Positions 33,690 to 42,638 of a stretch of 64,000 nt of DNA are shown here, piece after piece. The DNA comes from DASRDB01 sp035652815 (lineage in GTDB: Bacteria; Chloroflexota; Ktedonobacteria; Ktedonobacterales; Ktedonobacteraceae), in NCBI GenBank assembly GCA_035652815.1, contig DASRDB010000001.1, forward strand, positions 458,232 to 522,231. The letters run 5' to 3'. The notes under the pieces were generated by a model, which was not told the DNA's origin, made no database searches, and worked only from the letters and a program-made list of their open reading frames with translations. The translations under genes were made by a program, and so were the position numbers. Within the stretch, counting starts at the first letter, position 1. Each line of letters begins with the position of its first letter.

Positions 33690-34640
33690 ATGTATCACCC
33701 AACCAGCCGCGTGCTGACGGTGCTTGAATTGCTCCAGTCGCGGCCATCCATTACGGGGCCGGAGTTGGCGGCTCGCCTGGAAATGGACGTACGCACAGTG
33801 CGCCGCTACATCACGCATCTACAAGATGTGGGTATTCCTATCGAGGCCAACATTGGGCGAATTGGTGGATATCGCCTGCGCCCCGGCTATAAGCTGCCGC
33901 CGTTGATGTTTACCGAAGAGGAAGCTACAGCAATCGTACTGGGGCTGCTGGCGAGCGCGTGGCTGGAAGTGGGACAATCTCCGGTAGCCATCGAGGGCGC
34001 GCTGGCCAAAGTCTCACGTGTGCTTCCGAAACGGGCGCGAGAACGCCTGGAAGCTGTCACCACCCATCTTATCCTTCCACAAAGCCAGGATGGCAACCGA
34101 CCTGATGCCTCGCTGCTGCTCAATCTAAGCGAGGCAATCAGCCAGCAGCAAAGGGTCGCTATGGACTATCGTTCCCACTACGATCAGGTGACGCATCGCA
34201 AGGTCGAGCCATACGGTATCGTGGGCTGGAGCGGTCGCTGGTACCTGGTTGGCTACTGCTGCCTGCGCAATGACTACCGCACATTCCGGCTCGACCGCAT
34301 GCAACATGTAGAAGTACTTGAGGAAACCTTCGTGAGAGCGGAAGATTTCGATTACCATGACTATATGATACGGCATCGCGAAAGAGATACGTCAGCGTGG
34401 CAGATTGCGGTAGAGTTCCAGGCCCCATTGTATACTCTTCAGCAAAAAATTCCGTCTTATTATGGGACGCTTACTGCCACGCCTGCAGGCACGCGCTTTG
34501 AAAGCCAGTACGAAGATCTAAATGGCATGGCGCGCTATTTGATGTCGCTCAACCTGCCATTTGTGATTCACGAGCCATCAGCATTACGTGACGAGCTGCT
34601 GAAACTCGCGGAACAGATGGCGCAAATCGCGAATGCGTAA
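33690..34640 (+). CDS. WYL-domain transcriptional regulator (YafY type)
   Basis: A 316-residue regulator: an N-terminal winged helix (TVLELLQSRPSITGPELAAR then VRTVRRYITHLQDVGIPIEA) and a WYL domain with GWSGRWYLVGYCCLRNDYRT followed by FRLDRMQHVEVL. WYL domains bind nucleic acid or nucleotide ligands, often signalling DNA damage. Divergence from the AlkZ-like gene, 114 bases apart, makes a DNA-damage regulator-effector pair plausible. Ends shortly before repeat C2. Confidence 0.9.
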   Translation: MYHPTSRVLTVLELLQSRPSITGPELAARLEMDVRTVRRYITHLQDVGIPIEANIGRIGGYRLRPGYKLPPLMFTEEEATAIVLGLLASAWLEVGQSPVAIEGALAKVSRVLPKRARERLEAVTTHLILPQSQDGNRPDASLLLNLSEAISQQQRVAMDYRSHYDQVTHRKVEPYGIVGWSGRWYLVGYCCLRNDYRTFRLDRMQHVEVLEETFVRAEDFDYHDYMIRHRERDTSAWQIAVEFQAPLYTLQQKIPSYYGTLTATPAGTRFESQYEDLNGMARYLMSLNLPFVIHEPSALRDELLKLAEQMAQIANA

Positions 34641-34685
34641 CCACGATTAGATGATAATGGCAAGCCATTATAAACGGGCCTTTAC

Positions 34686-34775
34686 ATGTCATCCTGAGCG
34701 CAGCGAAGGATCTCGTGCTGGCCAGACGATTCGCACGTCGAAACCGGAGATCCTTCGCTGCACTCAGGATGACAT
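34686..34775. repeat. Family C palindromic repeat, copy 2
   Basis: 28-bp arms (34686-34713 and 34748-34775) with one mismatch, core CATCCTGAGCGCAGCGAAGG. Lies between the WYL regulator and murF. Confidence 0.9.
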
Positions 34776-34819
34776 GGGAGAGCGCCTTTTTCATGGCGTG
34801 GCAATCAGCAGCGTTATGG

Positions 34820-34825
34820 TATAAT
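34820..34825 (+). promoter_or_regulatory. Likely -10 element of murF
   Basis: A perfect TATAAT, 44 bases before the murF ATG and downstream of repeat C2; the matching -35 region is poor. Confidence 0.5.
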
Positions 34826-34869
34826 GCTCACACAAGTTATCAAGCTGAGTTATAAGGGATAAAACAGGT

Positions 34870-36315
34870 ATGTTCACCCTCAACGATATAATGCAGGGCA
34901 ATGAAGGCAGGATGGGCATTGAATTTGCCTATATGCCTGACCCGGAGCAGATTTTTCCTGCCGCGCAGCATGATAGTCGGCAGGTCGGCCCCGGAGATCT
35001 CTTCGTGGCAATCAAGGGCGCGCATGTCGATGGGCATCGCTTCATTCCCGATGTGGTGAAGGCGCGAGCGGGGGGCGTCCTCTGCACCGAGCCATCCGAC
35101 GCAGTACCTGCCGATTTTCTTCAGATAGTGGTGCCGGATGTTATACAGGCATTGCATGCCACCGCAAGGGTACGCGCCGAACGCCAGCAAAACACAACTT
35201 TCATTGGCATCACCGGCAGTAACGGCAAAACCTCTACCAAAGACGCTACGGCTGCCGTATTGAGCCATCACGCGCCAACCCTTAAGACGTTCGCTTCCTA
35301 TAACAATGAAATTGGCTATCCCCTTACGCTTTTGCGCCTGGAGCCGCAACATCGCTATGCTGTGCTTGAAATGGGCGCGCAATGGGTAGGTGAGCTGACC
35401 TGGCTCTCGGAAACGATTAAACGGCCCGATTGGAGTATCATCACGAATGTTGGCGCGGCGCACCTAGAATATTTCCAGACGCAGGAGCGTGTCGTCATCG
35501 CCAAAAGTGAACTGGTGCAGGTACTGAGGCCTGATGGAGTCGCCATCCTCAACTACGACGATCCCAATGTGCGTTCTATGAAGGAAAAAACGAAGGCGCG
35601 TGTGCTGTATTATGGCCTGGGAGAAGGCGCAGAGGTGCGCGGAAGCGATGTACAGGGCGACCCACTGCGCGGTTTTGCTTTCACGCTGCACTATCATGGC
35701 CAGGAACATCGCGTGCAGCTTCGACTACCAGGAGCGCATGGCGTGATGATCGCGCTTGCCGCCGCCGCCGCAGGATGCGCCGCCGAGATGCCGCTAGATG
35801 AAATTGTCGAGGCATTAGAGAGTATGGGTCCGGCAAAGGGGCGCGGTGAAATCAAGCCGGGGCCAAACGGTAGCACGCTCATCGACGATACCTATAACGC
35901 CAACCGGCAATCGATTATTGCCATCGCCAATACAATGGCGGAAACCGCGCTCGCGCCTGGTGGAAAACGCTGGGCTGTGCTTGGCGATATCTTTGAACTG
36001 GGCAAATACGCCCGTGACGAGCATTTCGCTGCCGGGCAAGCCCTGGCAGGCAAAATTGACTACCTGATCGCGATTGGCGACTATGCTCGGTACTACATCG
36101 AGGGAGCCATTGCCGCTGGAATGCCCGCCAACCATACCTTTTATTATCAGGCCGACGTCGAGAACAGCGACGAATTAAACACGGCTAAAGCGCAGGTCGC
36201 CGAACTACTCAACGAGCGAGTGCAAAGCGACGACCTGGTATTGCTCAAAGGTTCGCGAGGCATGCGCATCGAAACCATTCTTGATATGTTGATGAATGTT
36301 CGTGAAATTCTGTAG
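34870..36315 (+). CDS. murF: UDP-MurNAc-tripeptide--D-alanyl-D-alanine ligase MurF
   Basis: A 481-residue Mur ligase with the ATP loop GITGSNGKTSTKDATAAVL (about residue 113), the N-terminal DSRQVGPGDLFVAIKG segment typical of MurE/MurF, EMGAQWVGELTWL, and DDTYNANRQSI, the MurF hallmark near residue 338. It adds D-Ala-D-Ala to UDP-MurNAc-tripeptide in the cytoplasm. The next genes are ddl, which makes D-Ala-D-Ala, and a dipeptide epimerase, a coherent wall-peptide cluster. The stop codon lies inside repeat A5, so the repeat forms the exact gene end. Confidence 0.95.
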   Translation: MFTLNDIMQGNEGRMGIEFAYMPDPEQIFPAAQHDSRQVGPGDLFVAIKGAHVDGHRFIPDVVKARAGGVLCTEPSDAVPADFLQIVVPDVIQALHATARVRAERQQNTTFIGITGSNGKTSTKDATAAVLSHHAPTLKTFASYNNEIGYPLTLLRLEPQHRYAVLEMGAQWVGELTWLSETIKRPDWSIITNVGAAHLEYFQTQERVVIAKSELVQVLRPDGVAILNYDDPNVRSMKEKTKARVLYYGLGEGAEVRGSDVQGDPLRGFAFTLHYHGQEHRVQLRLPGAHGVMIALAAAAAGCAAEMPLDEIVEALESMGPAKGRGEIKPGPNGSTLIDDTYNANRQSIIAIANTMAETALAPGGKRWAVLGDIFELGKYARDEHFAAGQALAGKIDYLIAIGDYARYYIEGAIAAGMPANHTFYYQADVENSDELNTAKAQVAELLNERVQSDDLVLLKGSRGMRIETILDMLMNVREIL

Positions 36316-36386
36316 GGACGCGATTCATCGCGTCCTGCCTGCCATGCGGATTGATCGAGGTGGACGCGATGAATCGCGTCCCTACA
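36311..36386. repeat. Family A repeat, copy at the murF stop codon
   Basis: Perfect 25-bp arms (36311-36335 and 36362-36386). The TAG of murF (36313-36315) is part of the element's TGTAGGG end. Confidence 0.9.
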
Positions 36387-36413
36387 ACCACATCATGAAA
36401 GAGCGAGGGGTAT

Positions 36414-37547
36414 ATGTCACAGGAGCCGGGGAAGAAAAAAATACGGGTTGGAGTGGTCTACGGTGGCCGCTCAGGCGAACACGAGGTATCGATAGCCTCA
36501 GCAACATCGGTCATGGCAAACCTGGACCCCGAAAAGTACGAGGTTGTGCCTATCGGCATCACCAAAGAGGGGTCATGGCTGCTCGGCACGAAGCCGCAAC
36601 AGTTGTTAGCAGCAGAGCAACACGCCGGGCAGGAGAGCGAACTGGAAGAATCCCGCGCCGTCACATTGACCGGAGACCCCCGCCTGCGCCGTCTCATCCC
36701 CGTTCATGAAGGTGAAGACCTGGGCAATCAGGGGAAGCTAGATGTGATCCTGCCCGTGTTGCATGGCACCTATGGCGAAGATGGCACGTTGCAGGGTCTA
36801 TTGGAAATGGCGAATGTTCCCTACGTTGGCAGCGGCGTGCTTGGTTCCGCGATCGGTATGGACAAAGAGAAGATGAAGATGGTCTTCCAGACGGTCGGCC
36901 TGCCCATCGTGGATTACCTGGTCTACCGCCGCAGCGAGTGGGAACGCTCACCGGAGCCGATTCTGGATGCCATTGAGCAGCGCCTGGGCTATCCCTGCTT
37001 CGTCAAACCTGTCAATCTCGGCTCAAGTGTGGGCGTAAACAAGGCGCACGACCGCCAGGAATTGGAACACGCCATGCGCATTGCGGCTGAGTACGACCGC
37101 AAGATCATCATCGAAAAAGGCATCAATTGCCGCGAGATGGAGTGCGCCGTACTGGGCAACGATGAGCCTATTGCCTCGGTAGTCGGCGAGGTTATTTCCA
37201 GCAACGAATTTTACGATTATCGCGCCAAGTACATTGATGGCAAATCGCAGGTCATCATTCCGGCTGATATTCCCCAGGAGACGGCCAGCGAAATACGTCG
37301 CCAGTCCAGCCAGGCCTTCCTCGCGCTTGATTTGAGCGGTCTGGCCCGTGTCGATTTCTTTCTTGAGAAGGAGAGCGGCAAGGTCTACATCAATGAGGTC
37401 AACACCATGCCGGGCTTCACCTCCATCAGCATGTACCCCATGCTCTGGGAAGCCAGCGGCCTCTCCTATTCTGAACTGCTCGACCGCCTGATCGAACTCG
37501 CCATCGAACGCTACGAAGACAAACAACGCAACCGCACAACTCTGTAG
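36414..37547 (+). CDS. ddl: D-alanine--D-alanine ligase
   Basis: A 377-residue ATP-grasp ligase. It shows VGVVYGGRSGEHEVSIASA at the N-terminus, HGTYGEDGTLQGLLEM, GSAIGMDKEKMKMVF, PCFVKPVNLGSSVGVNK and the C-terminal ARVDFFL followed by YINEVNTMPGFTSISMYP. The Glu and two Asn/Asp Mg ligands are present. It supplies the dipeptide used by MurF encoded just upstream. The start follows a GAGGGG site. The end, TCTGTAGGGGCGGG, again looks like a truncated family A end. Confidence 0.95.
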   Translation: MSQEPGKKKIRVGVVYGGRSGEHEVSIASATSVMANLDPEKYEVVPIGITKEGSWLLGTKPQQLLAAEQHAGQESELEESRAVTLTGDPRLRRLIPVHEGEDLGNQGKLDVILPVLHGTYGEDGTLQGLLEMANVPYVGSGVLGSAIGMDKEKMKMVFQTVGLPIVDYLVYRRSEWERSPEPILDAIEQRLGYPCFVKPVNLGSSVGVNKAHDRQELEHAMRIAAEYDRKIIIEKGINCREMECAVLGNDEPIASVVGEVISSNEFYDYRAKYIDGKSQVIIPADIPQETASEIRRQSSQAFLALDLSGLARVDFFLEKESGKVYINEVNTMPGFTSISMYPMLWEASGLSYSELLDRLIELAIERYEDKQRNRTTL

Positions 37548-37643
37548 GGGCGGGAGAGGTGTGGATGGGCGGGGTGGGCGCTTGCGCCGCCCCGAGTCGG
37601 GTCGAGAGCAATTCCCACAAAACAAACACACAAGGAGCCTGTT

Positions 37644-38720
37644 ATGTCACGCACCACCATCCATTCCGTCACCGTCGAACCGTTGAACATTCCGTTATTG
37701 GAGCCATTTACCATTGCGACAGGCAGCGTCTCCGAAGCGCGCAATGTGCTGGTAACAGTACGACTGGAAGATGGCAGCGTGGGCTATGGCGAGTGCGCTC
37801 CCTTTCCACCCAGCACAGGCGAATCGCAGGAAACGGCGCTGGCAACGGCTCGCGGTTGCGCAGCCCTGATCGAGGGCAAAGATGCGGCACAGTGGCGAGT
37901 TCTCTCTAAATTGATGCGCAGCGTCTACTATAGCCAGATGACCGCTATTGCCGGGACGGAAATGGCAATCCTGGACGCCCTTACCCGCTCGTATGGCATC
38001 CCCCTCTATGTCTTCTTCGGTGGCGCGAGCAGCGCAGTCGAGACAGACTACAGCATTCCGATGGTTTCACCAGAACATGGCTATGAACTGGCGGAAGAGG
38101 CAGCAGCTCACGGCATCACCACGCTGAAAATCAAAGTCGGCGGCGATATTCGCGATGACGTGGCGCGGGTAGAAGCTATTCGCGAGGCTGCGCCCGGCGT
38201 TGGCCTCACGCTCGATGCCAATCAGGGCTATACCGCCAATGAAGCCCTGCTCTGCCTGGAAGCGTTGGATGACCGCGACATTCGCCCCTTGATGATGGAA
38301 CAGCCGGTACACAAAGACGACCTGGAAGGCCTGCGCTACGTCACCCAGCACACCACCGTTCCCATCGCTGCCGACGAAAGCGCCTACAGCGCCGCCAATG
38401 TGGCCCATCTCATTGCAATGGGAGCCTGCAACGTCGTCAACATCAAACTCATGAAATGCGGCTTTGTCGAGGCGCTGGATATCGCCGCCGTCTGCCGCGC
38501 CACCCATACCCAACTGATGATCGGCGCGATGATGGAGTCCCGGCTGGCAACGAGCGCAGCCGCTCACTTCGTCGCGGGTCTGGGTGGTTTCCGTTATATT
38601 GACCTGGATACGCCGATGCTGCTCGCTGATGATCCCTTTGTGGGGGGATATGAGCAGCGCGGGGGGATATATGATGTGTCGGTAGTGAAAAGCGGGTTGG
38701 GGATAGAGAGACGAGTGTAG
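37644..38720 (+). CDS. Dipeptide epimerase (enolase superfamily, MLE subgroup)
   Basis: A 358-residue enolase-superfamily enzyme. The catalytic Lys pair is in TLKIKVGG (about residues 160-167), metal ligands are in LDANQGY (about 190), MMEQPV (about 219) and ADES (about 243), and the second catalytic Lys is in NIKLMKCG (about 267). This pattern fits L-Ala-D/L-Glu epimerases of murein recycling. AAGGAG is six bases before the ATG. Co-directional with murF and ddl, so a role with cell-wall peptides is likely; substrate specificity cannot be fixed from sequence alone. Confidence 0.88.
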   Translation: MSRTTIHSVTVEPLNIPLLEPFTIATGSVSEARNVLVTVRLEDGSVGYGECAPFPPSTGESQETALATARGCAALIEGKDAAQWRVLSKLMRSVYYSQMTAIAGTEMAILDALTRSYGIPLYVFFGGASSAVETDYSIPMVSPEHGYELAEEAAAHGITTLKIKVGGDIRDDVARVEAIREAAPGVGLTLDANQGYTANEALLCLEALDDRDIRPLMMEQPVHKDDLEGLRYVTQHTTVPIAADESAYSAANVAHLIAMGACNVVNIKLMKCGFVEALDIAAVCRATHTQLMIGAMMESRLATSAAAHFVAGLGGFRYIDLDTPMLLADDPFVGGYEQRGGIYDVSVVKSGLGIERRV

Positions 38721-38727
38721 TGAGAAT

Positions 38728-38795
38728 GGAAGACACCTGCAAGAGGCGTCTCTACAGGTAGTAAATAGTAGAGATACCTCTTGCAGATGCCTTTT
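38728..38795. repeat. Family B palindromic repeat, copy 3
   Basis: Imperfect inverted repeat starting GGAAGACACCTGCAAGAGG, with a diverged right arm (CCTCTTGCAGATGCC). It follows the epimerase gene and marks the left edge of the A+T-rich island. Confidence 0.75.
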
Positions 38796-38883
38796 GCATC
38801 ACTCTACACAAATATATAACACATATTCCCTTAAACATAGGAAAATGGGGCATGCAGAGGCTTACAGATCACCTGTTCTATGA

Positions 38884-38889
38884 TATACT
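38884..38889 (+). promoter_or_regulatory. Likely -10 element of the methylase gene
   Basis: TATACT 37 bases before ATG 38927; the -35 region is weak. This is the only promoter-like signal for the two-gene island. Confidence 0.4.
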
Positions 38890-38926
38890 GCTATTAATAA
38901 AGAGTATAAACAATAGGGTGTAAATT

Positions 38927-41599
38927 ATGGCCGAATCATACACAACCAAAACCTTGCTTACTATTGCAAGAGAAGGTCTGCGCGATATCGGCTATCATAA
39001 TGATTTACTGCGAGAAGAATACGAGTTCGCTGATATTCTCGCTCAAAACCAGTCTCGTAAGATCGAGTTAGCTGCGTTCGCCCAGGAACCGCCTTCATAC
39101 CTCAGTTCATGTATTGGAATTACCTTTCCTCTTCAACAAGGCCCTGAAGAGATCGCAGGATACCGGGCGCTTGGCGCACCACAGATTCTTGCGCTGCATC
39201 CTGAAAATGAAAAAATTCTGCGCTGGAAAATTCATGCAGAAAATCAGCCTGAGCTGTTAGAAAGCGTTGAACTGCCTTACCTGCGTAATTTTATCCTTCA
39301 GCATAAAGATGATTGGAAACCAGAGGAAGTATTACGCGCAAAATCAATACGATTTACGGGTGTACCTGTTCAGTTAGACTTTTTTGATGTGGGGCTTATC
39401 CCCGCAATTGAAGAAGTTGTACATACAAAATTGGATACCCTGCTTCGTGATGTTCTTGCCATCTGCAAGTCCGTTTATCAAGAACATCATGATGCTGAGC
39501 CGGACCCTGATGCGCTTTACCGGCTCATTTTTCGTTTTATCGCTGCTAAACTGCTCGGCGATAGACAACATTCAGATAAATGGCTGAACAGTAACGCGCA
39601 AGAAGTTCTTGCAGAAATTGAACGCTTCTATTTCCAACACGCGCCTTCTCAAGGCGTTTTAAACGATATTCATACGCAAAATGCAGCCTGGAATAAGATT
39701 CGCTCTGCATTTTCTTTCCAAAATCTATCAGTTGAGGCATTAGCGTATATCTATGAAAACACTTTGGTAAACCCTGAAACACGTAGAAAACTAGGGATAC
39801 ATGCTACTGCCTATCCAGTTGCCGAATATATTGTTCAGCAACTGCCTATCCAGGCACTTCCTCATGAGGAGCGCCGCGTATTTGAACCATTTGCCGGACA
39901 TGCTCCTTTTCTTATTGCCGCTCTGGGCAGGCTGCGAACCTTATTAACTACTGATATGCCTGTAGAAAAAAGGCATGACTATTTCATAAGCATGTTAACA
40001 GGCATGGAATATGAACCGTTTGCTTGTGAAGTTGCTGGTTACTCGTTAATTCTTGCCGATTATCCAAATCCTAATGGCTGGCGTATCGAAAAGGCTGATG
40101 TCTTTACTTCGCCAAAGCTTAGTAATTATTTAAAACGCGCAACTATTGTTCTCAGCAATCCACCTTTTGAAAAATTTACAAAAGAGGAACGGAAAAAATA
40201 TCCCGCGCTCAAGTCAGTAAATAAGGCTGTAGAGGCTTTGAACCGGGTATTGGAAAATCCCCCAAAGATGCTTGGTTTTGTGCTGCCCCTTACTTTCATA
40301 GATGGACAAATGTATGTTGAGGTAAGAAGAAAAATTGCTCGAGTATATAAAAATCTTTCTTTTGTCGTTCTGCCCGACAACGCTTTTAATTATTCTGATG
40401 TTGAGACCGTCCTTCTCATCGCTTATAATGAGCAGACTATTGAACCAACCTGGAAATTTGCTCAGGTTGACCGGAAAGATTACAAACGGTTTCTTTCCAC
40501 AGGGAAAACAACTTGGCAGGTGCTAGCATCCGCCGACTTTATAGCACATCAAATCGATAATCCTACTTTTTGGTACACTCCCCTACATTCTATATGGGAT
40601 GCCTTAGCATCGCTACCTCGCTTAAACAGCGTAGTAGACATCCATAGAGGGATAGAATATAAATCTTTTAAAGCGAATAAAAGTAATCTTGTTTCTGCCC
40701 TGCCACGAGAGGGATTTGTGAAGGGAATAGGCCTGACAACGGAAGGATTTGAGCTATATGAACCTCGATATTTCTCCTATTTTAATATGGATTCAAAGCA
40801 TATGAGACGTAAATCCTACAAACATCCCTGGGAAAAGCCCAAAGTTATTGTCAATGCGGTACGTATCAAAAGTGATCGCTGGGTTATGGCTGGTATTGTT
40901 GATGAGCAAGGGCTTGTTTGCTATCAAAACTTTCATGGTCTATGGCCTACCGCTCATCTACCCATAGAGGTAATCGCGGCGCTTGTAAATAGCCCAATAG
41001 CCAATGCTTTTTTGAGTACGCACCGGTCTGCCTGGCATAATAGAAAAGATACAATTGAACAAATTCCTGTACCTGAGCTTAGACCATCACAAATACGCCG
41101 TATTGTTTCACTGGTGCGAGAATATATGTCCTATCGGAAACAATGGGATACGCCGCCAGAACAAACAACACAATTGGAAAGTCGTTGTCGAGGCATCTTG
41201 AAGCACATAGATGCAGAAATACTGGCTGCATATAACCTGCCTATGCATCTTGAAGCAGAGCTACTTAAATACTTTGATGGTTATGAAAGACCAGGGCCAT
41301 TCTCTCCAGCACAATTACATGCCTCGCCTACAAAACGGCGGTACACCTCTATTATGCGCGTTGAAGATGTGAAGCAAGAGGATGGAAATGAAGTAGTAGA
41401 GGTGGCGTTGATGAATTGGAATCCACATCAAACGGTTCGTTTTCCCGTAGCCCTCGTTCCTGAAAATATACGTCCTCACCTTGAACGAGATGTATTACTG
41501 GTAGCAGAAGTAAACGTTGGAGCTAAAAAAGCCAAAGACCTGTCGTTTGAAGCTATTAGATTAGCCCCAGAAATGGACCCGGATGATGGACTTGCCTGA
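38927..41599 (+). CDS. N6-adenine DNA methyltransferase (Eco57I/PglX-like architecture)
   Basis: An 890-residue protein. The methylase core has motif I FEPFAGHAPFLIAALG (about residue 318) and catalytic motif IV SNPPFEKF (about 410), the N6-adenine type. It is followed by a probable target-recognition region (LNSVVDIHRGIEY, then NSPIANAFLSTHRSAWHNRK), as in type IIG and BREX methylases. The 300 residues before motif I look helical, and I see no PD-(D/E)xK nuclease motif in them. The gene is clearly richer in A+T than its neighbours, suggesting transfer. It overlaps the MBL gene by 17 bases, so the two are translationally coupled. Confidence 0.85.
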   Translation: MAESYTTKTLLTIAREGLRDIGYHNDLLREEYEFADILAQNQSRKIELAAFAQEPPSYLSSCIGITFPLQQGPEEIAGYRALGAPQILALHPENEKILRWKIHAENQPELLESVELPYLRNFILQHKDDWKPEEVLRAKSIRFTGVPVQLDFFDVGLIPAIEEVVHTKLDTLLRDVLAICKSVYQEHHDAEPDPDALYRLIFRFIAAKLLGDRQHSDKWLNSNAQEVLAEIERFYFQHAPSQGVLNDIHTQNAAWNKIRSAFSFQNLSVEALAYIYENTLVNPETRRKLGIHATAYPVAEYIVQQLPIQALPHEERRVFEPFAGHAPFLIAALGRLRTLLTTDMPVEKRHDYFISMLTGMEYEPFACEVAGYSLILADYPNPNGWRIEKADVFTSPKLSNYLKRATIVLSNPPFEKFTKEERKKYPALKSVNKAVEALNRVLENPPKMLGFVLPLTFIDGQMYVEVRRKIARVYKNLSFVVLPDNAFNYSDVETVLLIAYNEQTIEPTWKFAQVDRKDYKRFLSTGKTTWQVLASADFIAHQIDNPTFWYTPLHSIWDALASLPRLNSVVDIHRGIEYKSFKANKSNLVSALPREGFVKGIGLTTEGFELYEPRYFSYFNMDSKHMRRKSYKHPWEKPKVIVNAVRIKSDRWVMAGIVDEQGLVCYQNFHGLWPTAHLPIEVIAALVNSPIANAFLSTHRSAWHNRKDTIEQIPVPELRPSQIRRIVSLVREYMSYRKQWDTPPEQTTQLESRCRGILKHIDAEILAAYNLPMHLEAELLKYFDGYERPGPFSPAQLHASPTKRRYTSIMRVEDVKQEDGNEVVEVALMNWNPHQTVRFPVALVPENIRPHLERDVLLVAEVNVGAKKAKDLSFEAIRLAPEMDPDDGLA

Positions 41600-42638
41600 G
41601 TTGATTGTGTTGGACGTGGGGCATGGCAATTGCGCTATTCTTCGGGATACTGAAGCCATCACTGTTATAGATTGTCCTCCAACTACTACCTTGGTAGAAA
41701 CGCTTGAGGCTTTAGATATTTCTGCTATCGATCATGTTCTCATTTCCCATGCCGACATAGATCACGCGGGTGGCCTTCCAACACTTTTAGGAAAAATCCA
41801 TGTTCGCAATGTCTATATTAACCCTGATGCAAGTAAAAGAGGAACACGCTGGGCGGAGATTCGTACCGCGTTGGCTTTTTATAATAAAGCAGGAACAAAA
41901 GTGCATCGCGCCCTGGGAGCGGAAATTTCTAAACAAATTCATTCCGGTCAGGTGGAAATCGAAATTTTAGCCCCTTCTTTAGAAGAGGGTCTAAGCGGTG
42001 CGGGTGGGGAAGATAGAAACAGGCGTGCCTTAGCATCCAATTCTGTATCAGCGGTAATAGGTTTGATACATAGGTCGCATAGAGTAGCGATTTTACCAGG
42101 AGACCTTGACGAAATAGGTTTGGATAACCTTTTAAAAGATCAGAACAATATCGAAGCCTCTGTACTGATTTTTCCACATCATGGCGGCTCTGCTGGAACT
42201 ACAAACAATCTCCAGTTTGCTCAAAAATTATGTAGTATGGTAAAACCTGAACTGCTAATATTCTCCTTTGCCAGAAAACATACAGCAAGGAATAACCAGT
42301 CTGAATATCCGCGAGACGATATCATTAAAGGGGTAAGATTTGCCATCCCAGAAACGCATATCATGTGTACACAGTTGTCTCGAAAATGTGCGCCTAAAAT
42401 CCCTCTATCAGATTTTAGTCATCTCACCACATTACCTGCACGTGGGTTTGATAGCGACAGTTGCTGTGGGGGAACAATTATCATCAAGATAAACGGAAAA
42501 CAAACGACTTACTTCCCCCAGCGTTCTTCGCATCATGCCTTTATTTCTAACCCCACGTTAGTTCCAACTCCCTTGTGTCTACTACAAGATCATAGAAATG
42601 AAGATCCGATTACCGATACGCTTCAGCCTGCAAATTAA
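41583..42638 (+). CDS. ComEC/Rec2-type MBL-fold hydrolase, partner of the methylase
   Basis: A 351-residue soluble metallo-beta-lactamase-fold protein without membrane segments. The metal motif SHADIDHAGGLP (about residue 55) is the H-x-D-x-D-H form seen in ComEC domains, not the usual H-x-H-x-D-H. It is followed by ILPGDLDE (about 161) and FPHHGGSAGTT (about 197). ComEC MBL domains are thought to act on DNA. The start overlaps the methylase end by 17 bases. The last 29 bases overlap the end of the convergent ABC transporter gene. A nuclease role in restriction or defence is inference. Confidence 0.8.
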   Translation: MMDLPELIVLDVGHGNCAILRDTEAITVIDCPPTTTLVETLEALDISAIDHVLISHADIDHAGGLPTLLGKIHVRNVYINPDASKRGTRWAEIRTALAFYNKAGTKVHRALGAEISKQIHSGQVEIEILAPSLEEGLSGAGGEDRNRRALASNSVSAVIGLIHRSHRVAILPGDLDEIGLDNLLKDQNNIEASVLIFPHHGGSAGTTNNLQFAQKLCSMVKPELLIFSFARKHTARNNQSEYPRDDIIKGVRFAIPETHIMCTQLSRKCAPKIPLSDFSHLTTLPARGFDSDSCCGGTIIIKINGKQTTYFPQRSSHHAFISNPTLVPTPLCLLQDHRNEDPITDTLQPAN

